Shown: piece by piece, positions 40,066-49,073 of the stretch
Numbering within the stretch: position 1 is the stretch's first letter
Layout of the letters: every line of letters begins with the position of its first letter
From: Sinorhizobium terangae
Lineage (GTDB): Bacteria; Pseudomonadota; Alphaproteobacteria; Rhizobiales; Rhizobiaceae
Reading direction: 5' to 3'
Assembly: GCF_029714365.1 (NCBI RefSeq)
Contig: NZ_CP121660.1
Coordinates: forward strand, 124,001-188,000
Length of the DNA: 64,000 nt
The notes under the pieces: model-generated
What the model was told of the DNA's origin: nothing
What the model saw: only the letters and a program-made list of their open reading frames with translations
Databases searched by the model: none
Translations under genes and position numbers: made by a program

Positions 40066-41054
40066 TGGCGGAGATCACAATCACTCCGAGGGCGCGCGCG
40101 GGTCGCATCCGCAAGCTTCTGGAGCGTTATCCCTTTCTGCCGGCGCTTGTGATCGTCGCCGCCCTCCTGTTGCTCAACGGCGTCTTTTCGCCGAACAGCC
40201 TCAGCTACCGGTCGCTGACGGGGCTCTTCAGCACATACATGGCGCTGATCCTGCTCGCAATCGCCCAGACCTATGTCGTCTATGCCGGCGACATCGATCT
40301 GTCCGCCGGATCGATCCTGTCGCTCGTCAATGTCGCGATCGTCGTCCTGATGGAGCGATGGGGTGGGGATGCCGGCGCCGTGCTGCTCGCGCTCGCCCTC
40401 GGCCTCCTGCTGGGGCTTGCCTGCGGGCTCTTGAACGGCATCGTCGTCGCCGCGCTGCGGCTGCAGGCGATCGTTGCAACCTTCGCGACGAGCATATTCT
40501 TCACCGGCTTCGCCCTCCACATCCTTCCCGTTGCCGGCACGCCGGCGCCGGCGATCTTCTGGCGGACCTATGGTGGCCGGCTGCTCGGTGTGCCCTTCAT
40601 CTTCTATATCCTGGCGGTGCTGGCCATCGTGCTCCTGGTCATCAGCCGCACGCGCCTCGTCACGCAGTTGCTCGCCGTCGGCGACGATCAGCAGGCGGCC
40701 TACCAGACCGGGCTCCCGGTCGTGCCCATACGGATCCGGGGCTATCTTCTCTGCGGGCTTTTCTCCGCGCTCGCCGCCTTCTGCATCACCGGCGACACGG
40801 CGAGCGGCGACCCCTTGGTCGGCGGCAAGATGACGCTCTACAGCGTCGCCGCCGTGGTGCTCGGCGGCAGCGCGCTTTCCGGCGGCTGGGGAACGGTGGT
40901 CGGCTCGGCTCTGGGCGCGCTGACGATCGGTCTCATCAACTCGGTCGTCTTCTTCATGGGCACACCGTCGGAATGGCAGAATTTCGTCCAGGGCTTCGCC
41001 ATTCTCGTCGTGTTGATGGCAGGCGTGCTGGCAGGCAGGAGGGCGCGCGCATGA
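40065..41054 (+). CDS. Sugar ABC transporter permease (RbsC type, first)
   Basis: 329 residues, about eight to ten hydrophobic segments. Typical BPD_transp_2 features: TYVVYAGDIDLSAGSILSLV, GLACGLLNGIVVAALRLQAI, and VAAVVLGGSALSGGWGTVVG near the C-terminus. The stop overlaps the next permease start (ATGA). Confidence 0.92.
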   Translation: MAEITITPRARAGRIRKLLERYPFLPALVIVAALLLLNGVFSPNSLSYRSLTGLFSTYMALILLAIAQTYVVYAGDIDLSAGSILSLVNVAIVVLMERWGGDAGAVLLALALGLLLGLACGLLNGIVVAALRLQAIVATFATSIFFTGFALHILPVAGTPAPAIFWRTYGGRLLGVPFIFYILAVLAIVLLVISRTRLVTQLLAVGDDQQAAYQTGLPVVPIRIRGYLLCGLFSALAAFCITGDTASGDPLVGGKMTLYSVAAVVLGGSALSGGWGTVVGSALGALTIGLINSVVFFMGTPSEWQNFVQGFAILVVLMAGVLAGRRARA

Positions 41055-42007
41055 GCCGGATCCTCTCCTTCGTGCGTGAGCCGCTCGTCGTCGCGCTCGT
41101 GCTGATCGTGCTGTTGCTTTATCTTGGCCAGGCGCTGTCGCCCGGCTTTGCCTCCAGCGGACAGATCCTGAGACTGCTGATCGTCGCCTCGCTGCTCGGC
41201 ATTGTCGCCGCGGGCCAGAACGTCGTCATCCTCGGCGGGCGCGAGGGCATCGACCTTTCGGTCGGCGGCGTCGTTTCGCTTTCGGCGATCATCGCAGGCA
41301 ATGTCATGAACGGTGCAGACAGCGGTATTGTGCCGGCGATCCTCGCCTGCCTCGCCGCCGGCGCCTTCTTCGGCCTGCTCAACGGATTGGGCGTGACGCT
41401 GTTGCGCATCCCGCCGCTCGTCATGACGTTGGGCATGCTCGGCGTCCTCCAGGGCCTGCTCGTCGTCATCCGCATGGGCATCCCTTCGGGCCGCGCCGCG
41501 CCGGGCCTTTCGGGCTTCGTGACGCAGCCGCTCGCCGCCGGCATTCCCGGCATCATCTGGCTGTGGATCATGGTCGGCTTGCTGATGGCCTTCATGCTCC
41601 ACCGCACGGTTTTTGGCCACCGCATCTACGCCATCGGCTCGAACGAACATGCGGCCTACATGGCCGGCGTTCCGGTCAGGCTGATGCGTATCGCCCTCTT
41701 CATGATTTCCGGCATGTTTGCCGCGATCGCCGGCCTTTGTTTGCTCGGCTATTCCGGCTCGTCCTTCGCCAATGTCGGCGAGCAGTACACGCTCCCGTCG
41801 ATCATCGCCGTGGTCTTCGGCGGCACGTCGCTTGCCGGCGGCAAGGGCGGCTATACCGGCACCATGGCAGGAGCGATCCTGCTCGTCATTCTCCAGAGCA
41901 TCCTGACCACGGTGAACATCGATGAATCCGGGCGGCAGATGGTGTTCGGGGCGACGCTGCTCCTGCTCATGATGTTCTATGGTCGGGGTCGGGCGATGCG
42001 CGCATGA
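41051..42007 (+). CDS. Sugar ABC transporter permease (RbsC type, second)
   Basis: 318 residues from ATG 41051 in the ATGA overlap; the frame is open further upstream but that part is antisense-like noise within the first permease. Seen: GREGIDLSVGGVVSLSAIIA, IGSNEHAAYMAGVPVRLMRI, IAVVFGGTSLAGGKGGYTGT. Two different permease genes imply a heterodimeric channel. The stop overlaps the LacI start. Confidence 0.92.
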   Translation: MSRILSFVREPLVVALVLIVLLLYLGQALSPGFASSGQILRLLIVASLLGIVAAGQNVVILGGREGIDLSVGGVVSLSAIIAGNVMNGADSGIVPAILACLAAGAFFGLLNGLGVTLLRIPPLVMTLGMLGVLQGLLVVIRMGIPSGRAAPGLSGFVTQPLAAGIPGIIWLWIMVGLLMAFMLHRTVFGHRIYAIGSNEHAAYMAGVPVRLMRIALFMISGMFAAIAGLCLLGYSGSSFANVGEQYTLPSIIAVVFGGTSLAGGKGGYTGTMAGAILLVILQSILTTVNIDESGRQMVFGATLLLLMMFYGRGRAMRA

Positions 42008-43008
42008 GAGAGCGGCCGAAGATCAAGGATATCGCCGAGCGGGCGGGCGTGTCGGTTGCGACCGTCTCGCGCGCGCTCAGCGACTCGGCGCTGGTGACGG
42101 CCGAGACGCGCCAGCGCATCCTTGATCTGGCGCGCGAGCTCAACTACCGCCCCAATGTCAGCGCACGCAGCTTGCGCACCCGCAGGTCCATGTCGGTGCT
42201 GCTCGTCGTGCGCGACGTCGGCAACCCCTTCTATCTCGACATCCTCAAAGGCGTTGAGGCGACGGCCCGCGAAGCCGGCTATTCGGTGCTCATGGGCAAC
42301 ACCGAGAGCGATCCGGCCCGCGAAACCGAGTATTTCAACATGCTGCGCGACGGCCATGCCGACGGCATGATCCTGATGACCGGCAAGTTGCCGCCGGCCG
42401 GCGGCTGGAGCCACCTGCCGGTGGTGGTAGCGCTCGAGATGATCGAGGGCGCAGGCCTGCCGCATGTGCAGGTGGACAATATCGGCGCCGCGCGGGAAGC
42501 GGTGGAGCACCTCATCTCGATAGGACATCGACGCATCGCCCATATCAGCGGACCATTGCCGGAACTGATGAGCCTTCATCGGCGCGAAGGCTATCGCGAG
42601 GCGATGCGCAATGCCGGGCTCGACGTGCCGGAATCCTACGAAGTTCGCGGCAACTATCTACTCGAAAGCGGGCAGGAGTGCTGCCGCAAGCTCTTCACCC
42701 TGCCGGAGCCGCCGACCGCGCTTTTCGTTGCCAACGACGAAATGGCCTATGGCGCCGCATACGAACTGCGCCGCATGGGGCACGATGTGCCTGGCGACGT
42801 GTCGGTGGTCGGTTTCGACGATCTTTACCTGAGCAAGGCCTTCTACCCTCCGCTGACCACCGTCAGCCAGCCGCGCGCCGAGATCGGACATGTTGCCATG
42901 GAACTGCTTCTTAAGATCCTGTCCGGCGCCGAGATCGATTGCGACGAGCCGATCGTCCTGCCGACGGTCTTGCACATCCGGGGAAGTACGGCTCCGCCGC
43001 GGCAATGA
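42004..43008 (+). CDS. LacI-family transcriptional regulator
   Basis: 334 residues, coupled to the permease by ATGA. N-terminal LacI helix-turn-helix IKDIAERAGVSVATVSRALS and hinge RSLRTRRSMSVL. The sugar-binding core follows (DVGNPFYLDILKGVEATARE; PGDVSVVGFDDLYLSKAFYP). Probably represses its own operon through the palindrome at 37409-37422. The inducer is likely the transported sugar or its oxidised product. Confidence 0.92.
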   Translation: MRERPKIKDIAERAGVSVATVSRALSDSALVTAETRQRILDLARELNYRPNVSARSLRTRRSMSVLLVVRDVGNPFYLDILKGVEATAREAGYSVLMGNTESDPARETEYFNMLRDGHADGMILMTGKLPPAGGWSHLPVVVALEMIEGAGLPHVQVDNIGAAREAVEHLISIGHRRIAHISGPLPELMSLHRREGYREAMRNAGLDVPESYEVRGNYLLESGQECCRKLFTLPEPPTALFVANDEMAYGAAYELRRMGHDVPGDVSVVGFDDLYLSKAFYPPLTTVSQPRAEIGHVAMELLLKILSGAEIDCDEPIVLPTVLHIRGSTAPPRQ

Positions 43009-43065
43009 CAAACGTGCGGGAGGACCGTGGTGCGCCCATTCCGCACACAAGTTCGGGAGGAGAGA

Positions 43066-44310
43066 ATGACTGAACTGCCAAGGCAGACATTGCGCGTCGG
43101 ATTCGTCGGAACCGGCTTCATTGCGCACTTCCACCTGAAATCGCTGGTCGGCGTGCGCAATGTCGAGGTAACGGGCGCCTTCAGCCCCACGGCCGAACAC
43201 CGCGCGCGGTTTGCAAGCGAGGTCGAGGCGCTCGACCTCGGGACCTGCCGGGCGCATGACAGCCTCGAATCGCTCGTTACCGCCGACGATGTCGACGCGA
43301 TCTGGATTCTCTCGCCGAATTATACGCGGATCGAGGTGATGCGGACGCTCACCGCGGCGATCAAGACGGGACGCAGCAGGGTCTTCGCCGTTGCCTGTGA
43401 AAAGCCGCTCGCGCGCACTGTCGCCGAAGCCCGCGAAATGCTGCGGCTTGCCGAGGATGCCGGCCTCAATCACGGTTATCTGGAAAACCAGGTCTTCTCG
43501 ACGCCGGTCCAGCGCGGCAAGGAGATCATCTGGCGCCGTGCGGCGTCCGCCACCGGCCGGCCCTATCTCGCACGCGCGGCGGAAGAGCATTCCGGTCCGC
43601 ACGAGCCCTGGTTCTGGCAAGGCGACAAACAGGGCGGCGGGGTGCTCTCGGACATGATGTGCCACAGCGTCGAGGTGGCGCGTCACCTTCTGACGGCGCC
43701 GGGCGCACCGCGCAACTCGCTGAAGGTAAAGGCGGTCAATGGCACGGTTGCGAACCTCAAGTGGACCCGTCCGGGCTATGCCGATGAGCTCAGCAAGCGT
43801 TTCGGAAAGGCGGTCGATTACCGCAGGCGCCCGGCGGAGGATTTCGCCCGCGCGACCGTTATGCTCGAGGACGAGGATGGCAACGAGCTGATGATCGAGG
43901 CGACGACCTCCTGGGCCTATGTCGGCGCGGGCTTACGCATCCAGCTCGAACTCCTGGGACCCGAATATGCGCTGGAATACAATTCGCTGGGGACGGGCCT
44001 GAAGATCTTTCTGTCGCGCGAGGTCAAAGGGTCCGAGGGCGAGGATCTCGTCGAAAAGCAGAATGCCGAGCAGGGGCTGATGCCTATTCTGGAGGATGAG
44101 GCAGGCGTCTATGGCTACACGGACGAAAACCGGCACATGGTCGAGTGTTTCCGCAAGGGCGTGAAGCCGCTCGAAACCTTCGAGAACGGCCTCGCGGTGG
44201 TCGAGATCCTGATGGGCCTTTATCGATCGGCCGAGATCGGCGCGACGCTTGCTTTTCCTGCGCCGGAGCTCGAAGACTATGTCCCGGTCGTCGCGCGCAT
44301 GGGCGCGTGA
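43066..44310 (+). CDS. Gfo/Idh/MocA-family oxidoreductase
   Basis: 414 residues from ATG 43066 behind GGGAGGAGAG. N-terminal Rossmann domain with GFVGTGFIAHFH, and CEKPLARTVAEARE with the catalytic-region Lys of the EKP motif; C-terminal alpha/beta domain (DMMCHSVEVARHLL). Family reaction: NAD(P)-dependent oxidation or reduction of a sugar, inositol or sugar derivative. It very likely acts on the substrate brought in by the preceding ABC importer. The length (about 60 longer than most) matches a subgroup with an extended C-terminus. Confidence 0.9.
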   Translation: MTELPRQTLRVGFVGTGFIAHFHLKSLVGVRNVEVTGAFSPTAEHRARFASEVEALDLGTCRAHDSLESLVTADDVDAIWILSPNYTRIEVMRTLTAAIKTGRSRVFAVACEKPLARTVAEAREMLRLAEDAGLNHGYLENQVFSTPVQRGKEIIWRRAASATGRPYLARAAEEHSGPHEPWFWQGDKQGGGVLSDMMCHSVEVARHLLTAPGAPRNSLKVKAVNGTVANLKWTRPGYADELSKRFGKAVDYRRRPAEDFARATVMLEDEDGNELMIEATTSWAYVGAGLRIQLELLGPEYALEYNSLGTGLKIFLSREVKGSEGEDLVEKQNAEQGLMPILEDEAGVYGYTDENRHMVECFRKGVKPLETFENGLAVVEILMGLYRSAEIGATLAFPAPELEDYVPVVARMGA

Positions 44311-44451
44311 CCGAGCCAATGTCCTTTCGGTATCGCCTCGGACGGCACGTCTGGCTATAGTCCGCGCCGCGGAGTTGAGAATGCGTGATCCGGGATACGG
44401 ACGGGAGGAAAATCTGATGCAGAGGAACACAGCCAACCGGGCCCCGGGAGC

Positions 44452-45225
44452 ATGCCCATGCTGATCCGGGACAAGGTCTTTCTGGTCACCGGCGGCGGGT
44501 CGGGGCTCGGAGCCGCCGTCGCACGCGCACTCGTCGCCGACGGCGCCTCCGTCGTGATCGCCGATATCAATTCCGACGCCGGCTCGGCGATTGCCGCCGA
44601 GCTTGGCGCGAAAACGCGTTTCGCGCCTACCGACGTGACGAGCGAGGCGGAGGGCGAGGTGGCGGTTGCGATGGCGCTTGAGAGCTTCGGACACCTCCAT
44701 GGGCTGGTGAACTGCGCCGGCATTGCGCCAGGCGAAAAAGTGCTCGGTCGCGACGGACCGCATCGCCTCGACAGCTTCGCGCGCGCGATCGGCATCAATC
44801 TCGTCGGCACCTTCAACATGATCCGCCTTGCCGCCGCGGCGATCGCGAAGGAAGAGCCGGATGACGGCGGCGCCCGCGGCGTCATCATCAACACGGCCTC
44901 GGTTGCCGCCTTTGACGGGCAGATCGGCCAGGCGGCCTATTCGGCCTCGAAGGGCGGGGTCGTGGCGATGACGCTGCCGATCGCGCGCGAACTCGCACGC
45001 TTCGGCATCCGCGTTGTCTCGATCGCACCGGGCATCTTCGAGACACCGATGATGGCCGGCATGCCGCAGGAGGTGCAGGATTCGCTCGGCAAGAGCGTGC
45101 CCTTCCCGCCGCGCCTCGGCCGGCCGGACGAATATGCGGCGCTTGTCCGGCATATCTGCGAGAACGACATGCTGAACGGCGAGGTCATCCGCCTTGACGG
45201 CGCGTTGCGGATGGGCGCGCGATAG
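44452..45225 (+). CDS. Short-chain dehydrogenase/reductase
   Basis: 257 residues; ATG 44458 is an alternative start. Seen: the NAD-binding [12 protein letters not shown], and the catalytic Ser and Tyr-x3-Lys ([21 protein letters not shown]). The sequence is close in style to type II 3-hydroxyacyl-CoA dehydrogenases ([34 protein letters not shown]). It may be the last gene of the sugar operon or a separate acyl-CoA-related gene; 141 bp separate it from the preceding dehydrogenase. Confidence 0.9.
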   Translation: MPMLIRDKVFLVTGGGSGLGAAVARALVADGASVVIADINSDAGSAIAAELGAKTRFAPTDVTSEAEGEVAVAMALESFGHLHGLVNCAGIAPGEKVLGRDGPHRLDSFARAIGINLVGTFNMIRLAAAAIAKEEPDDGGARGVIINTASVAAFDGQIGQAAYSASKGGVVAMTLPIARELARFGIRVVSIAPGIFETPMMAGMPQEVQDSLGKSVPFPPRLGRPDEYAALVRHICENDMLNGEVIRLDGALRMGAR

Positions 45226-45382
45226 GCAAACCTTGGCGTTTGGCTGATCCGGTCCCATCCTGGTCGGCCCGCGGGCGTTCTCGACGCTTCGCGATCTGAC
45301 GGGGTGCAGGGCAGTGCGTCGCCGCCTGGACCGATGCGAATGGCCCGCCGAGAGCCAACGGCATTCAGGAGGGGAGGGTTTC

Positions 45383-45994
45383 GTGATCGTTGTCGTGGAA
45401 GGTATCAGCGCTGCGGGAAAGACGACCTGGTGCCGAAATCATGCCGAACGGCTTCTCGTGCGAGAAAGCTATCCATCGCCGCGACCGGACCGAAATGCCG
45501 ATGCAATGAAGGCGGCGCAGGCGTGGACCGATTGGAATGCAAGGCGCTGGGCCGATGCGCTGGCGACCGAGGAGGAGCGGGGCGTTGCCGTTTGTGATAC
45601 CGACCCTCTGAAGCTGCACTTCATCTGGGGGCTCTGGCGGATCGGCGAGGCACCCAAAGAACATTGGCTCTACCAGTTGGAGGAGACGCGGGAAGCGTTT
45701 CGGCGGAAAGTCCTCGGCTTTGCCGATATCTACCTGGTCAAGAGGATCGATCCGGCGACCGCCCGCCGGCAAAGAGACGGAGACACAGAGCGTGATCGGT
45801 CGAACTTCGACCTCCATGCGCGGCTGCAGGCTTCATTGCACGCTTGGTATGAGGCGATCGCCGGCTGCGTACCCGCCAAGGTCGAATGGGCGTTGCCGTG
45901 CGGTTTACCGGCAGGGCGCTGCATTGGAACGAAGGCCCACCGCTATGATGTGGACTTGTTCGATCGTTTCGTCGCGAGTTTGCCGAAAGGGTGA
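45383..45994 (+). CDS. P-loop nucleoside/nucleotide kinase-like protein
   Basis: 203 residues from GTG 45383 behind AGGAGGGGAGGG, which decides the start. P-loop GISAAGKT (7-14). Further conserved-looking features are CDTDPLKLHF (a Walker B-like or substrate-binding Asp), a lid-like RQRDGDTERDRSNF and the ending KAHRYDVDLFDRF. Thymidylate-kinase-like folds look like this, but I cannot place it in a named family and the substrate is unknown. It is a single gene with no operon partner. Confidence 0.75.
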   Translation: MIVVVEGISAAGKTTWCRNHAERLLVRESYPSPRPDRNADAMKAAQAWTDWNARRWADALATEEERGVAVCDTDPLKLHFIWGLWRIGEAPKEHWLYQLEETREAFRRKVLGFADIYLVKRIDPATARRQRDGDTERDRSNFDLHARLQASLHAWYEAIAGCVPAKVEWALPCGLPAGRCIGTKAHRYDVDLFDRFVASLPKG

Positions 45995-46026
45995 AGCGGG
46001 GGCGCATGCTCTGTGCAGCATTCGCC

Positions 46027-46284
46027 TTACCGTCGCCAGAAGGGCTTGGCGATCTCTGCCTCGACCTCATGTCTCGTCAGACCGATATCGTCGATCAAAT
46101 GGGGATTGTCCTTCGCCTTTTGCGCAAGGTCCCAGCGGAAGCGTATCCGCTGGTCCCAGGTCGCGAAAATGCGTCGCAGGGTCGCCAAGCTGTAGTGGCG
46201 ACGGGACATGTCTGCCAGCGCCGCAGGTCTTCCCGGTCGCGCTGCCTGGTGCGGCCCGGACGCAAGAGTGAGGGTATACTTCAT
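46027..46284 (-). CDS. DUF1127 (YjiS-like) small protein
   Basis: 85 residues; start ATG 46284 with GGAGGTT five bases upstream, although the frame is open further. The C-terminal 45 residues, LATLRRIFATWDQRIRFRWDL ending in LIDDIGLTRHEVEAEIAKPFW, are the DUF1127 module (split here at a natural boundary: LRRIFATWDQRIRFRWDL; DDIGLTRHEVEAEIAKPFW). Known members are short, Arg-rich proteins; some rhizobial or Agrobacterium ones affect RNA turnover and phosphate or stress responses. It is divergent from the winged-helix/TPR regulator. Confidence 0.88.
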   Translation of the reverse strand: MKYTLTLASGPHQAARPGRPAALADMSRRHYSLATLRRIFATWDQRIRFRWDLAQKAKDNPHLIDDIGLTRHEVEAEIAKPFWRR

Positions 46285-46347
46285 GGCAACCTCCATTTGG
46301 TTTGGAGGTTGGATTCTGCAGAATGCGAACAGCGTCGTACTTAAACC

Positions 46348-46376
46348 CTTCCAAATAGTTCTCAAAAACTTCCAAA
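46348..46376. promoter_or_regulatory. Direct repeats CTTCCAAA spaced 21 bp upstream of the wHTH regulator
   Basis: CTTCCAAA occurs at 46348-46355 and 46369-46376, i.e. two helical turns apart on one DNA face. A reverse-complement TTTGGAG lies at 46301-46307 near the DUF1127 gene. Direct repeats of this kind suit OmpR/PhoB-type winged-helix proteins such as the one encoded 11 bp downstream. Confidence 0.45.
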
Positions 46377-46386
46377 CGGACTATAG

Positions 46387-47904
46387 ATGCGCCGCATGCA
46401 GGGATCGCGCGTTGCCTTTGGTCCGTTCGTGCTTGATCCGGGTGCGGGAACGCTCCTTCGGAACGATGATCCCGTTGCCGTTGGCTACCGCGGGCTGAAG
46501 CTGCTTGCGGCGCTCGTTGGACGGCCCGGCGAAATCCTGGGCAAGGCCGAGTTGATGGACGCGGCGTGGCCGGGCATGGCCGTCGAGGAAGGCAATCTCA
46601 CCGTCCAGATCGCGCAATTGCGCAAGCTGCTTGGTCCCGCGGCCGACGGCGGTGAATGGATCACGACGGTCCCGCGCGTCGGCTACCGCTTCACGGGGGC
46701 CATCGAAAAGCTCGGTGCTGCGAAGCGAAAACCTTTGCCGCTGCCGAGCAAACCATCGATAGCCGTGCTGCCCTTCGTGAATGTCAGCAACGATCCTGAT
46801 GAGGAATCCTTCGCGGATGGCCTGACCGAGGACCTGATCACCGATCTGTCCAGGAACTCCGGCCTGTTCGTCATCGCGCGCAACTCGGCCTTTGCCTACA
46901 AAGGAAAGGCGATGGACGTGCGCGCGATCGCTGAGGACCTTGGCGTCCGCTACCTGATGGAGGGCAGCGCACGGCGCGCCGCGGGGCGCGTGCGCATCAA
47001 CGCCCAGCTCGTCGACGCAGTCAGCGGCGAACACCTATGGGCGGACCGCTTCGATCGCGACCTGGAAGATATTTTTGCCGTCCAGGACGAAGTCACCGGC
47101 AAGATCGTGGAGGCATTGCTCGGCCGATTGCGCGCACCGCCGCCGCGCAATCGGCCCAAAAATCTCGAGGCCTACGATCTCTGCGTGCGGGCGCGCAAGC
47201 TGATCGACGATTCGCCCCAGACGGCGCGGGAAGCGCATCTGATGCTGACGCGCGCGGTTTCGCTCGATCCGGAATACGCCGAGGCCTATCGCTGGCTTGC
47301 CATGAACCACTGGATGAGATGGGTGCATTGGGGCGAACCGATTGAAACGCACCGCAGCATTGCCTTGGAACTGGCGCGCAAAGCCGTAGCGATCGATCCC
47401 AACGATGCAGGCTGCCGCTGGGTCCTTGCCAACCTGCTTGCCTATGAGCGCAGCTTCGCCGAGGCGGATGCGGAATTCGCCAAGGCGATCGAACTCGACC
47501 CCAACGAGGCCGACACCTGGGCGACGTTATCCGACATCGCAGTCCTGGCCGGGCGGGTTGAGGAAGGCCTTGAACACATTCGCAAGGCGCTCCGGCTGAA
47601 CCCGTTTCCGGCAAGCTGGTACTATCTGACGCTCGGCCAGGCGCAATATGCGGCCCGCGAATACGAAGCCGCTGTCGAGACACTGCGCAGGGACGAGACT
47701 TATCGCACAAGCTCACGCCGTTTCCTGGCGGCAAGCCTTGCTAAACTGGGCCGGCTTGAAGAGGCGCGCGCGGAGGTCGAACTGTTCCTCGTCGCCAACC
47801 CGCATTTCTCAACCCGCCGCTGGGCGGCGACGGAGCCATTCCGCGACGCGGCGACGCTTGAGCATTTCGTCGATGGCTTCCGCAAGGCCGGCCTTCCGGA
47901 GTAA
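46387..47904 (+). CDS. OmpR/PhoB-type winged-helix regulator with TolB-like and TPR domains (no membrane helix)
   Basis: 505 residues. DNA-binding domain 1-105: GYRGLKLLAALVGRPGEILG, KAELMDAAWPGMAVEEGNLT, TTVPRVGYRF. TolB/FlgO-like domain about 122-245 (SIAVLPFVNVSNDPDEESFA; ARNSAFAYKGKAMDVRAIAE; YLMEGSARRAAGRVRINAQL; FDRDLEDIFAVQDEV). TPR helices about 255-495. It resembles CadC/ToxR-type regulators in its head, but no membrane helix is seen, so it should be cytoplasmic. The second and third domains are the same as in the broken genes at 1461 and 5318, where the head is a cyclase or is lost. This is the only intact family member here. The target and signal are unknown. Confidence 0.88.
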   Translation: MRRMQGSRVAFGPFVLDPGAGTLLRNDDPVAVGYRGLKLLAALVGRPGEILGKAELMDAAWPGMAVEEGNLTVQIAQLRKLLGPAADGGEWITTVPRVGYRFTGAIEKLGAAKRKPLPLPSKPSIAVLPFVNVSNDPDEESFADGLTEDLITDLSRNSGLFVIARNSAFAYKGKAMDVRAIAEDLGVRYLMEGSARRAAGRVRINAQLVDAVSGEHLWADRFDRDLEDIFAVQDEVTGKIVEALLGRLRAPPPRNRPKNLEAYDLCVRARKLIDDSPQTAREAHLMLTRAVSLDPEYAEAYRWLAMNHWMRWVHWGEPIETHRSIALELARKAVAIDPNDAGCRWVLANLLAYERSFAEADAEFAKAIELDPNEADTWATLSDIAVLAGRVEEGLEHIRKALRLNPFPASWYYLTLGQAQYAAREYEAAVETLRRDETYRTSSRRFLAASLAKLGRLEEARAEVELFLVANPHFSTRRWAATEPFRDAATLEHFVDGFRKAGLPE

Positions 47905-47915
47905 CGAGACTTCTA

Positions 47916-48018
47916 CTGCATGATTCCTTAAGTCGGAATCGATTTAAGGATAAAATCATGCAGAAAATCAAAGTGCTACAGCGGCCTTGGCGCGTCCAAT
48001 TGGACGCGCGGCGCTGTA
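47916..48018. repeat. RIME-like repeat, copy F (both modules)
   Basis: Module 1 hairpin CTGCATGATT ... AATCATGCAG at 47916-47963 with an internal CTTAAGTCG/CGATTTAAG stem. Module 2 at 47968-48018 has GTGCTACAGCGGCC, hairpin GGCGCGTCCAATTGGACGCGC and GGCGCTGTA. It follows the regulator stop by 11 bp. Confidence 0.85.
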
Positions 48019-48101
48019 ATGCATGTCGCCCAAAAATGTGCACCGCAATGAGTCCGATTGAACGCGACGCACTCAAACCGCCTTCGGACTGCTCGTGCGA
48101 C

Positions 48102-48497
48102 CTACTCCTCAAAGCGACTCGTGGGGTCATCACGATCGCGCTCGTACCGTCTCGCAAGCGGAAACGGCGGCAACCAGGACTCGCGACGGACAGTCCAGAG
48201 TTCATAGGTTGGCATCAGTTGGTCAGGGGCGTCGAGGGAACCCAGGCTCACTTCGATTTCGTCTGCGGTGCGCCCGAAAACGGACGAGCCGCAGCGGGGA
48301 CAGAAAAACCGCCCGGCGTAACCGCGGGTTTCGCCATCAACCGTCACCGCGTCCTGAGGGAATATCGCGGAAGCGTGAAAAAGCGCTCCATGATGCTTGC
48401 GGCAGTCGAGGCAGTGACAAAGGCCGACCCGGTAGGGTCGTCCCGACGCCACAATTCGGACGTTGCCGCACAGGCAACCGCCCGTGAATCGCTCCAT
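48102..48497 (-). CDS. GFA-family (glutathione-dependent formaldehyde-activating-like) zinc protein
   Basis: 131 residues behind GAGGAGA. Seen: the zinc-site cysteines GGCLCGNVR, GLCHCLDCRKHHG and FFCPRCGSSVF of the GFA/CENP-V fold. The archetype Gfa was proposed to speed S-hydroxymethylglutathione formation, but most members are uncharacterised and that function is disputed. It is located between two RIME-like repeats, as a single gene. Confidence 0.88.
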   Translation of the reverse strand: MERFTGGCLCGNVRIVASGRPYRVGLCHCLDCRKHHGALFHASAIFPQDAVTVDGETRGYAGRFFCPRCGSSVFGRTADEIEVSLGSLDAPDQLMPTYELWTVRRESWLPPFPLARRYERDRDDPTSRFEE

Positions 48498-48512
48498 GCT
48501 GCGTCTCCTCTA

Positions 48513-48590
48513 CTGCAGGTCTCTTAATTCGTAGCCGGTTTAAGAATAGAAACATGCGGCAATTCAAAATGCTACAGGCGGGTCGGACGC
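48513..48590. repeat. RIME-like repeat, copy G (degenerate)
   Basis: A diverged module 1 (CTGCAGGTCTCTTAATTCG ... AATAGAAACATGCGG, 48513-48560) is followed by the start of module 2 (TTCAAAATGCTACAGGCG, 48563-48580). The second half is lost. It lies between the GFA gene and the VOC gene. Confidence 0.7.
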
Positions 48591-48605
48591 ACTCGCTGAT
48601 ATTGG

Positions 48606-49073
48606 TCACTCTTCGCCATTTGTTTTCGTTTTCGTACTGCCGAGTTCTTGGGCGAGCCCGATGAGAAGCCCTTCAGGCCCGCGGATGTAGCAGAGCCGAT
48701 ACGCGTCTTTATATTGGACTACTTCGCCTACGACCTGAGCGCCGCGCGTGCGGAGCCTTTCAAGCGTCTCGTCGATGTCGTCCACGGCGAACATGACGCG
48801 GAGGTAGCCTAGGGCGTTGACCGGGGCGTTCCGGTGATCTGCGACGACAGGCGGCGTGAGGAAGCGGGAGAGCTCGAGCCGGCTGTGGCCGTCCGGGGTG
48901 CGCATCATGGCAATCTCGACACGCTGATCGCCCAGTCCAGTGACGCGTCCGGCCCATTCTCCTTCGACCGTGGTCCGCCCTTCGAGCTCGAGGCCGAGTT
49001 CGCGAAAGAAATCAATCGTGCCTCCAAGGTCTTCGACGACGATTCCTACGTTGTCCATCCGCTTGAGCGCCAT
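48606..49073 (-). CDS. VOC-family (glyoxalase/bleomycin-resistance-like) protein
   Basis: 155 residues from ATG 49073 behind GGAGA; the frame is open 20 codons further without a better site. Seen: two beta-alpha-beta-beta-beta units, DNVGIVVEDLGGTIDFFREL with RVEIAMMRTPDGHSRLELSR, and MFAVDDIDETLERLRTRGAQ ending in YIRGPEGLLIGLAQELG. Metal-ligand-like His/Glu positions are present. This fold covers glyoxalases, extradiol dioxygenases and resistance proteins, so the substrate is not known. Confidence 0.88.
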   Translation of the reverse strand: MALKRMDNVGIVVEDLGGTIDFFRELGLELEGRTTVEGEWAGRVTGLGDQRVEIAMMRTPDGHSRLELSRFLTPPVVADHRNAPVNALGYLRVMFAVDDIDETLERLRTRGAQVVGEVVQYKDAYRLCYIRGPEGLLIGLAQELGSTKTKTNGEE

